From DASSKF01 sp035690725 (lineage in GTDB: Bacteria > Actinomycetota > Actinomycetes > Actinomycetales > Dermatophilaceae): a DNA stretch of 10,645 nucleotides. Of the stretch, positions 5,434-10,645 are shown in pieces (within the stretch, counting starts at the first letter, position 1; every line of letters starts with the position of its first letter). Location: positions 1 through 10,645 of the forward strand of contig DASSKF010000229.1 of the NCBI GenBank assembly GCA_035690725.1, in the 5' to 3' direction. The translations under genes were made by a program, and so were the position numbers. The notes beneath the pieces are model-generated. The model did no database searches and was not told where the DNA came from. It saw nothing but the letters and a program-made list of their open reading frames with translations.

Positions 5434-6500
5434 TGGCCATGACCGGTAGCAAGGCGACCACGACGATGGCGAAGGCGCTCAACCAGGCGCTGCGGGACGG
5501 CATACAGGCTGACGAGGACGTCGTCGTCTTCGGTGAGGACGTGGGCACCCTGGGCGGAGTCTTCCGGATCACCGACGGGCTGACGCGCGACTTCGGTGAG
5601 GAGCGCTGCTTCGACACCCCGCTGGCCGAGGCGGGGATCGTCGGGTTCGCGGTCGGCATGGCGATGGCCGGGTTCCGGCCCGTCGTGGAGATGCAGTTCG
5701 ACGCGTTCGGCTACCCGGCGTTCGAGCAGGTCGTCTCCCACGTCGCGAAGATGCACAATCGCACCGAGGGCAGGGTCAAGCTGCCGATCGTCATCCGGGT
5801 GCCGTACGCCGGCGGCATCGGCGGCGTGGAGCACCACTGCGACAGCAGCGAGGGCTACTACGCGCACACGCCCGGGCTGAAGGTGGTGTCGCCGTCGACA
5901 CCGCAGGACGCCTACGACCTGCTGCGCGAGGCGATCGAGGACCCGGACCCGGTGGTCTTCATGGAGCCGAAGGTCCTGTACTGGTCCAAGGGCGAACTCG
6001 CAACCGGTTCTCGCGACGGCGTTTTCGGACAGGCGGTGGTGCGCCGGCCCGGGACGGACGTGACGCTGGTGACCTACGGCCCCCAGGTCCCGACCTGCCT
6101 CAAGGCGGCCGAGGCCGCGGCCGAGGAGGGCTGGGACGTCGAGGTCGTCGACCTGCGCACGATCGTGCCGTTCGACGACGGCACTGTGGTGGAGTCGGTG
6201 CGCCGCACGGGGCGCTGCGTCGTGGTCAACGAGGCCCAGGGCTTCGGCGGTGTCGGCGCCGAGGTCGCGGCCCGGGTCCAGGAGCGGGCATTCCACTCGC
6301 TCGCCGCGCCGGTGCTGCGGGTGAGCGGGTTCGACATCCCCTACCCGGCGCCGAAGCTGGAGCACACCCACCTGCCGAGCGTCGACCGGATCCTCGACAC
6401 CATCGCCCGGCTGCAGTGGGACGACGCGCCGGACGAGCGCTGGCTCGGTCCGGCCTCCGCCGGCGCCGACTCCCCCGTCGCTGCGGGGGGCGCCGCATGA
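5433..6500 (+). CDS. bkdB: Branched-chain 2-oxoacid dehydrogenase E1 component, beta subunit
   Basis: 355 residues from ATG 5433, with GAGGAG 11 bases upstream and a one-base overlap with the alpha-subunit stop; ATG 5439 is an alternative. The transketolase-type pyrimidine-binding domain (about 8-185) shows VVVFGEDVGTLGGVFRIT, the catalytic-type Glu67 in DTPLAEAGIVGFAVG, and GGIGGVEHHCDSSEGYYAHT with paired His134/His135. The transketolase C domain (about 205-325) shows DVTLVTYGPQVP, VVDLRTIVPFD and VVNEAQGFGGVGAE. It supplies half of the E1 active site at the interface with the alpha chain. The last 25 residues are Ala/Gly/Pro-rich and of low complexity. ATGA at 6497-6500 overlaps the E2 start, implying tight coupling and balanced subunit amounts. 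Confidence 0.9.
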   Translation: MAMTGSKATTTMAKALNQALRDGIQADEDVVVFGEDVGTLGGVFRITDGLTRDFGEERCFDTPLAEAGIVGFAVGMAMAGFRPVVEMQFDAFGYPAFEQVVSHVAKMHNRTEGRVKLPIVIRVPYAGGIGGVEHHCDSSEGYYAHTPGLKVVSPSTPQDAYDLLREAIEDPDPVVFMEPKVLYWSKGELATGSRDGVFGQAVVRRPGTDVTLVTYGPQVPTCLKAAEAAAEEGWDVEVVDLRTIVPFDDGTVVESVRRTGRCVVVNEAQGFGGVGAEVAARVQERAFHSLAAPVLRVSGFDIPYPAPKLEHTHLPSVDRILDTIARLQWDDAPDERWLGPASAGADSPVAAGGAA

Positions 6501-8083
6501 ACCACCCCGGTCCGAGCGAGCAGGTCTTCCGCCTGCCCGACCTGGGAGAAGGGCTGACCGAGGCCGAGATCATCGAGTGGCAGGTCGCCGAGGGCGACGA
6601 GGTCGCCGTCGACCAGCACGTTGTGGTCGTCGAGACCGCCAAGGCCACCGTCGAGGTGCCGTGCCCGTTCGCCGGCACCGTGCTCACCCGGCACGGGGGC
6701 ACGGGTGACCAGCTCGAGGTCGGCCAGCCGCTCATCACCATCGCGCCGGCCGGCTCCACCGCCGCCGGCTCCACCGCCGCCGGCTCCACCCCCGGCGGCT
6801 CCGCCGCCGACGCTTCTTGGGGACGTTCCGGCGGCTCTGGCGACCGAGATGTCCCCAAGAAGCGCAGTGGGGACGAGGTGCTGGCCGGGGCGGAACAGTA
6901 CCGGTCCGAGGAACGTGCCGGGGCCGAGTCCGAAGGGTCGGGCGCCGTGCTGATCGGCTACGGCACCGGAGCGCCTCGCGCCCGCCGGCGCCGCGTGCGC
7001 CGGGGGCCGGCGCCCACGTCGAGCGCATCCGCGTCGAGCGCCCTGGCCCCGCGGGCCGATCATGGCCGCGAGTCATTGCGACAAAGTGAGCGCTCCAGCG
7101 ACCAGAACGCCACAGTGATCGGCACGAATGGCGGCGGCACCGGCGCCGCGGTGAAGGTGATCTCGCCGATCGTGCGCCGCCTCGCCGCGGCCGAGGGTCT
7201 GGACCTGGCCACGGTGCCGCCGACCGGCGGGGGCGGCGTGATCCGCCGCCGGGACGTCGAGGACGCGGCCGCCGCCCGCACCACCGGAGCCCGAACCGCC
7301 GGCACAGCCGCCCCCCACCCGCGACCGGACACGGCTTCCGAGAGCGCACTCGGGGTCTCCGGCGCCGAATCCTCGCGCAACGCGTGTCCGGACGACGTGC
7401 GGATCCCGCTGCGGGGCGTGCGCCGCGCCGTCGCCGAGAAGCTCACGCTCAGCCGGCGCGAGGTCCCCGACGCCACCACCTGGGTGGATGCCGACGCGAC
7501 CGGCCTCATGCGGGCCAAGGACGAGATCCGTGCCGTCCACCCGGACGCCGGAGTCGGGGTGCTCGCGCTGATGGCCCGCATCAGCGTGGCCGCCCTGCGC
7601 CGCTTCCCGGAGCTCAACTCCTCGGTCGACACCGAGCGGCAGGAGATCGTCCAGCACCGCGCGGTCCACCTCGGGTTCGCCGCCCAGTCCCCGCGTGGGC
7701 TGGTCGTGCCGGTCGTGCACGACGCCCACCGGATGAGCACCATCGAGCTCGCCCGGGCCCTGCGGGAGCTGACCGCCCGCGCCCGGGAAGGTGAGCTCAG
7801 TCCCGCCGAGCTGACCGGTGGGACCTTCACCCTGAACAACTACGGGGTGTTCGGCGTGGACGGCTCGACACCGATCATCAACCACCCCGAGGCCGCGATG
7901 CTCGGCGTCGGCCGGATCGTCGACAAGCCCTGGGCGCACGAGGGACAGCTCGCCCTGCGCAAGGTCACCCAGCTGTCGTTCACCTTCGACCACCGGGTCT
8001 GCGACGGCGGCGCCGCGGGAGGATTCCTCCGGTATGTCGCCGACTGCGTCGAAAGGCCTACCGCTATGCTGGCGGAACTCTAG
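6497..8083 (+). CDS. bkdC: Branched-chain 2-oxoacid dehydrogenase E2 (dihydrolipoyl acyltransferase)
   Basis: 528 residues from ATG 6497, overlapping the E1-beta stop by four bases. It transfers the acyl group from E1 through a swinging lipoyl arm to CoA. Domains: one lipoyl domain (about 8-84) with the modified lysine Lys49 in VETAKATVE; a peripheral-subunit binding domain (about 220-256, VISPIVRRLAAAEGLDL with TGGGGVIRRRDVEDA); and the catalytic core (about 300-528) with HRVCDGG, giving His499 and Asp503 of HxxxDG. The single lipoyl domain fits a branched-chain rather than a pyruvate complex. Linker 1 (about 86-217) is very long, with an AGSTA repeat and an Arg-rich patch RARRRRVRRG; linker 2 covers about 259-300. 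Both contain palindromic DNA blocks, described separately. No E3 gene follows. Confidence 0.92.
   Translation: MNHPGPSEQVFRLPDLGEGLTEAEIIEWQVAEGDEVAVDQHVVVVETAKATVEVPCPFAGTVLTRHGGTGDQLEVGQPLITIAPAGSTAAGSTAAGSTPGGSAADASWGRSGGSGDRDVPKKRSGDEVLAGAEQYRSEERAGAESEGSGAVLIGYGTGAPRARRRRVRRGPAPTSSASASSALAPRADHGRESLRQSERSSDQNATVIGTNGGGTGAAVKVISPIVRRLAAAEGLDLATVPPTGGGGVIRRRDVEDAAAARTTGARTAGTAAPHPRPDTASESALGVSGAESSRNACPDDVRIPLRGVRRAVAEKLTLSRREVPDATTWVDADATGLMRAKDEIRAVHPDAGVGVLALMARISVAALRRFPELNSSVDTERQEIVQHRAVHLGFAAQSPRGLVVPVVHDAHRMSTIELARALRELTARAREGELSPAELTGGTFTLNNYGVFGVDGSTPIINHPEAAMLGVGRIVDKPWAHEGQLALRKVTQLSFTFDHRVCDGGAAGGFLRYVADCVERPTAMLAEL
6749..6790 (+). repeat. 15-bp tandem repeat in E2 linker 1
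   Basis: GCCGGCTCCACCGCC occurs at 6749-6763 and 6764-6778, with a third partial copy from 6779 to 6790. It encodes the AGSTA repeat directly after the lipoyl domain. Such Ala/Gly/Ser/Thr-rich segments are usual in flexible E2 linkers and can grow or shrink without frame loss. Confidence 0.85.
6811..6864. repeat. 54-bp palindromic block inside the E2 gene
   Basis: CGCTTCTTGGGGAC (6811-6824) and GTCCCCAAGAAGCG (6851-6864) are perfect 14-bp inverted arms around 26 bases. The stretch is locally less GC-rich than its surroundings and encodes ASWGRSGGSGDRDVPKKR in linker 1. Its length is a multiple of three. No second copy is seen in the window. Confidence 0.65.
7055..7123. repeat. 69-bp imperfect palindrome inside the E2 gene
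   Basis: GCCGATCA (7055-7062) and TGATCGGC (7116-7123) are perfect terminal arms, with the palindrome GAGCGCTC (7088-7095) near the centre and only patchy pairing between. It contains AT-richer DNA such as GTCATTGCGACAAAGTGAG. It encodes roughly residues 187-209 of the linker, unlike the Ala/Pro/Arg-rich surroundings. Whether it is a true element is uncertain. Confidence 0.4.
7320..7394. repeat. 75-bp palindromic element, copy inside the E2 gene
   Basis: Its arms CCGGACACG (7326-7334) and CGTGTCCGG (7383-7391) are perfect. In reverse complement it aligns without gaps over 75 bases to the intergenic element at 3040-3114. The first 20 positions match at 18 and the last 13 at all 13, with the middle diverged. 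It encodes RPDTASESALGVSGAESS and RNACPDD in linker 2, in frame. This supports insertion of a dispersed repeat into the gene. Confidence 0.68.
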
Positions 8084-8093
8084 AGTTCCTCCC

Positions 8094-8116
8094 GGGTCGA
8101 CCGCGCGGATCGACCC
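8094..8116. terminator. First inverted repeat downstream of the bkd operon
   Basis: GGGTCGA (8094-8100) pairs with TCGACCC (8110-8116) around 9 bases, starting 10 bases after the E2 stop. It is a modest stem without a T tract. Confidence 0.35.
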
Positions 8117-8126
8117 ACCACAGTCC

Positions 8127-8167
8127 CCCGCGCGCCCTCTTCACCCCCTGCGTCGAGGGCGCGCGGG
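8127..8167. terminator. Strong hairpin, likely terminator between convergent genes
   Basis: CCCGCGCGCCCTC (8127-8139) pairs perfectly with GAGGGCGCGCGGG (8155-8167) around a 15-base loop. It lies between the E2 stop and the convergent isomerase-like gene. High-GC actinobacterial terminators often lack a T run, so a two-way terminator is the likeliest role. Confidence 0.65.
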
Positions 8168-8177
8168 CTCCAACGTC

Positions 8178-8210
8178 AGGGCCCCGGTCGACCTCGCCGG
8201 CCGGGGCTCT
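8178..8210. terminator. Third hairpin, likely terminator for the minus-strand gene
   Basis: AGGGCCCCGG (8178-8187) pairs with CCGGGGCTCT (8201-8210), with one G-U pair on the plus-strand transcript, around 13 bases. It lies 21 bases beyond the stop of the minus-strand isomerase-like gene. Confidence 0.5.
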
Positions 8211-8230
8211 CGTCGTGCCGGACCGGTGCC

Positions 8231-9103
8231 TCAGTCGGTGAACGCCAGCGCCTCGAGCGCCCGCCGGGCCACGTCTTCGTCCCCCACGACGTGGTAGGCC
8301 GTGTCCTCCACCGAGCGGCGCCCCGCAGCCCGCCGGGTCACGGCGTCGGTCGACAGGCTGATCGTGGTCACCGACCCGAGGTCGTCCTCGGCGTCGCCGG
8401 GCTCGGCCTCGACCGGCTCGCCGGTGAACATGGCGTAGCTGCGCGGCCGGCCCGCGTCGTCGGTGCCGATGCGGACACCGGCCCGGCCCACCATCGGGCC
8501 CGTGATGTCGACGATGACCGTCGTGCCGACCTCCAGACCGGCACCGCCGACCAGCTCGGGCACGCACTCGAGGACGTGGTCGACGAACACGGCCGCGGCC
8601 GGGGAGTCGAGGTCGCCGGGCCACTCCAGCGCCGTGCGGATGTCCTGCTCGTGCGCCCAGACGTCCCGGATCCGCAGCCGCAGCAGCTCGGCGGCCTCGA
8701 CCGCCTGCCCGTAGGGGCCGGCCAGGACGCTCGTCTCGGTGAGCCCCTGCGAGCGGAGCGTGGCGAGCCGCTGCGCCAGGACGTGTTCCAGCTCGCTGAG
8801 CACGTCCCCACCGCTGCGCTCCCGACGGGACGCCACGGCGTACTCGGTGCGGCCGTCGACCTCCCCGTGCACGTGCTTGCGGTCCTCCATCGGCACCGGC
8901 GGCTCGAGGTGCCCCTCCATCGCCGCCTCCGCGCCGACGATGTGCGCGATCTGGTCCTTGACGGTCCAGCCGGGGCACTCGGTCAGCTTGCCGAAGTCCT
9001 CCTCGCGACAGGTGCGCGCGAGGTCCACGATGGCCTGGGCGGACTGCGCGAAGGCCTCGACCAGCCCGGTGAGGTCCTCGGGTGCTGCCGGGTGCATGGG
9101 CAT
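8231..9103 (-). CDS. Maleylpyruvate isomerase-family, mycothiol-dependent-type protein
   Basis: 290 residues from ATG 9103, with AGGG 7 bases upstream. The N-terminal domain (about 10-165) is of the DinB/MDMPI_N fold: ECPGWTVKDQIAHIVGAE with His54, and RDVWAHEQDIRTAL with His151, Glu152 and Asp154. These are the positions where family members bind a divalent metal. The C-terminal part (about 190-290) is an MDMPI_C/SCP2-like alpha-beta domain, with ITGPMVGRAGVRIG and SVEDTAYHVVGDEDVAR. Characterised relatives use mycothiol as cofactor for isomerisation or thiol transfer in actinobacteria; the substrate here is unknown, and no aromatic-degradation genes are nearby. Cytosolic, no signal peptide. 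It is divergent from the CopD/CtaG gene with 26 bases between starts and convergent with the bkd operon. Confidence 0.88.
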   Translation of the reverse strand: MPMHPAAPEDLTGLVEAFAQSAQAIVDLARTCREEDFGKLTECPGWTVKDQIAHIVGAEAAMEGHLEPPVPMEDRKHVHGEVDGRTEYAVASRRERSGGDVLSELEHVLAQRLATLRSQGLTETSVLAGPYGQAVEAAELLRLRIRDVWAHEQDIRTALEWPGDLDSPAAAVFVDHVLECVPELVGGAGLEVGTTVIVDITGPMVGRAGVRIGTDDAGRPRSYAMFTGEPVEAEPGDAEDDLGSVTTISLSTDAVTRRAAGRRSVEDTAYHVVGDEDVARRALEALAFTD

Positions 9104-9129
9104 GGGGCCACCCTACTTACGCTGGAGGC
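9104..9129. promoter_or_regulatory. 26-bp divergent start region with a candidate leaderless -10 box
   Basis: On the plus strand TACGCT (9118-9123) fits the TANNNT -10 pattern at -12 to -7 from the A of ATG 9130, the spacing expected of leaderless actinobacterial transcripts. GGAGG (9124-9128) lies only one base before that ATG, too close for normal ribosome binding. The minus-strand gene has AGGG 7 bases before its ATG. Any promoter for either gene must extend into the other's 5' coding part. Confidence 0.4.
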
Positions 9130-10645
9130 ATGACAAATGTCGAGTCCGTGGCCGGGGCGACCGGCACGGGCCAGGGCCCCGGCACCAACCGGGGGCCCGG
9201 CGGGCGCGCAACGCGGGGCGGGCCGCACGTCTACCTGCTGACCGCACTGGTCGCCCTCGGGCTCGTCATCCCCTCCGCAGTCCTCACCGGCGCCGCGGCT
9301 CCACCAGTCGCCGGGCTCTCCGACCCGGGCGCCGTCGTGCGCTGGGGCCTGCCGCTGGTCCGTGCGGTCCAGGACATCTCCGCCGCGGCCACCATCGGCC
9401 TGCTGCTGATGGGCGGCTTCCTGGTCCCGGAGGGCCGGCACAGCAGCCGTCGCGCCACCTCCGCCCGGTATGCCGTGCGCACCGCGGCCGTGTGGACGCT
9501 CAGCGCCGCGGTGGTCACCGTGCTCGGGTTCGCCGACCTCGCGGGGGAGCCGCTGAGCGACCCCGGCTTCGTGGGCGAGATGTGGGCGTCGGTCTGGGCC
9601 ATCGAGGCGCTGCGGGTCACCGCCGTCACCACCCTCATCGCGCTCGCCGTGACGATCGGGACCGTCGTGTGGCGCAGCCGGGCGGCACAGGCGTGGCTGT
9701 GCCTGCTCAGCCTGTTCGCCCTGCTGCCGCTGGCGCTCGGCGGGCACGCCGGCGGTTCGGCCGACCACGACACCGCCGTCAACTCCCTGGCGTTCCACCT
9801 GATCGGGGTGGCCCTGTGGGTCGGCGGGCTGCTCGCGCTCGTCGCCCTGCGCCCGCTGCTCGGCAAGGCCACGACCACCACCGTCGAGCGCTACTCCACG
9901 CTCGCCGGCTGGTGCTTCGTCCTCGTCGCGTTCTCCGGGGTGCTCAACGCCTGGGTGCGGGTGGGCAGCATCGGCGGCCTCGCGACGGCATACGGGCTGC
10001 TGGTCGTCGGCAAGAGCGTCGCACTCGTGCTGCTGGGCCTCGCGGGGTGGCAGCAGCGGCGGGCGGTCATCCGGCGGCTGCGCGAGGACCGCTCCGCACG
10101 GGGCGCGTTCACCCGGCTGGCCACGGCCGAGCTCGTCGTCATGGGTGCGGCGATCGGCATGGCGACCGTGCTCGCACGCAGCGCCCCGCCGGTGCCTGAC
10201 GTGCTCCCGGGCGACCGCAACGACGCGGTGCTGGCGCTCACCGGCTACGCCCGTCCCGAGCCGCTGCACTGGTCCTCGTGGGTCACGGCCTGGCAGGTCG
10301 AGTGGCTGTTCGCGACCGTGACGGTGCTCGCCCTCGGGCTCTACCTCGCCGGCGTGCTCCGGATGCACCGGCGCGGGGACCACTGGCCGGTCGGCCGCAC
10401 GGTGGCGTGGGTCGCCGGCTGGCTGGTGTTCGCCTACCTGACGAACGGCGCCCCGGCGGTCTACGGACGGGTCATGTTCTCGGTGCACATGTCCCTGCAC
10501 ATGACGCTGTCGATGGTGGTGCCGATCCTGCTCGTCCTCGCCGCTCCCGTCACCCTGGCGCTGCGGACCCTGCGGCCACGGCACGACAAGACCCTCGGCC
10601 CCCGCGAGGTGGTCCTCGCGGTCGTGCACTCACGCGTCCTGCACG
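9130..10645 (+). CDS. CopD/CtaG fusion: copper transport and cytochrome c oxidase assembly protein, 3' end missing
   Basis: 505 residues are visible before the right edge; typical fusions of this type are longer. After a Gly-rich cytosolic start (1-32) come many membrane segments. The CopD part (about 70-345) shows LGGHAGGSADHD and AFHLIGVALWVGGLLAL, with His206 and His223 as likely copper ligands. The CtaG/caa3-assembly part begins near 385 and shows VMFSVHMSLHMTLSMVVPIL and LVLAAPVTLALR, with His453 and His457. CopD proteins move copper across the inner membrane and CtaG proteins help insert it into cytochrome oxidase; the fusion is a known actinobacterial arrangement that couples the two. 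Start ATG 9130 is chosen because no other in-frame start lies nearby; translation may be leaderless. Confidence 0.9.
   Translation, partial: MTNVESVAGATGTGQGPGTNRGPGGRATRGGPHVYLLTALVALGLVIPSAVLTGAAAPPVAGLSDPGAVVRWGLPLVRAVQDISAAATIGLLLMGGFLVPEGRHSSRRATSARYAVRTAAVWTLSAAVVTVLGFADLAGEPLSDPGFVGEMWASVWAIEALRVTAVTTLIALAVTIGTVVWRSRAAQAWLCLLSLFALLPLALGGHAGGSADHDTAVNSLAFHLIGVALWVGGLLALVALRPLLGKATTTTVERYSTLAGWCFVLVAFSGVLNAWVRVGSIGGLATAYGLLVVGKSVALVLLGLAGWQQRRAVIRRLREDRSARGAFTRLATAELVVMGAAIGMATVLARSAPPVPDVLPGDRNDAVLALTGYARPEPLHWSSWVTAWQVEWLFATVTVLALGLYLAGVLRMHRRGDHWPVGRTVAWVAGWLVFAYLTNGAPAVYGRVMFSVHMSLHMTLSMVVPILLVLAAPVTLALRTLRPRHDKTLGPREVVLAVVHSRVLH

Noticed and set aside
8079..8101. A cluster of restriction-type hexamers (TCTAGA, CCCGGG, GTCGAC) after the E2 stop, resembling a cloning polylinker
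   Set aside because: The spacing differs from known polylinkers, the sequence continues the local composition, and such GC-rich hexamers are common here.
8084..8230. A possible small gene or RNA between the E2 and isomerase-like genes
   Set aside because: Only inverted repeats typical of terminators are seen; no start, codon pattern or recognisable RNA fold beyond them.
8739..10199. A 486-codon plus-strand frame across the isomerase-like gene start and the CopD/CtaG gene
   Set aside because: It is out of frame with the CopD/CtaG protein, whose membrane segments and His motifs are evident, and its own product is Arg/Ala/Gly-rich.
1..10645. CRISPR arrays, tRNA or rRNA genes, transposase genes and phage genes
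   Set aside because: No regularly spaced repeats, cloverleaf patterns, ribosomal sequence, transposase motifs or phage structural genes were recognised.

Overview
The window is very GC-rich and its codons end strongly in G or C. It carries gene families typical of actinobacteria: a maleylpyruvate-isomerase-like (mycothiol/DinB fold) protein, a DUF4235 protein, a fused CopD/CtaG copper protein, and a branched-chain-type 2-oxoacid dehydrogenase with heteromeric E1 and a single-lipoyl E2. A high-GC member of the Micrococcales, perhaps Intrasporangiaceae-like, is the best guess. The genus cannot be read from the sequence.

Layout. Bases 1-392 (+) hold the 3' end of a hemerythrin-type gene. It runs straight into an acyl-CoA thioesterase-like gene (389-1195, +) that seems to start at CTG inside the preceding stop. 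Bases 1170-1515 look degraded: a small minus-strand reading frame and a start-less, frameshifted plus-strand fragment. A minus-strand Aur1-type PAP2 membrane phosphatase/transferase follows (1488-2525), then a divergent DUF4235 gene (2744-3022, +). A 75-bp palindromic element (3040-3114) fills the convergent gap before an ankyrin protein (3136-3558, -), which lies 10 bases downstream of an Lrp/AsnC regulator (3569-4090, -).

The centre is a three-gene operon for the E1-alpha, E1-beta and E2 subunits of a branched-chain 2-oxoacid dehydrogenase (4204-8083, +). Stop/start codons overlap at both junctions, and the operon is divergent from the Lrp-family gene, the usual position of a bkdR-type regulator. 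No E3 gene is present. Three inverted repeats follow (8094-8210). They precede a minus-strand mycothiol-dependent-isomerase-like gene (8231-9103). Only 26 bases separate that gene from a divergent CopD/CtaG fusion gene that runs off the right edge.

The most unusual signal is in the E2 gene. Its two interdomain linkers contain three palindromic blocks whose estimated lengths (75, 69 and 54 bp) are all multiples of three. The 75-bp block is a diverged copy, in reverse orientation, of the intergenic element at 3040-3114. This resembles a mobile palindromic repeat that has been tolerated in frame inside a protein, as described for the Rickettsia palindromic elements, but here in an actinobacterial metabolic enzyme. 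The sequence comparison was done by eye. Genome-wide copy number is the decisive test.
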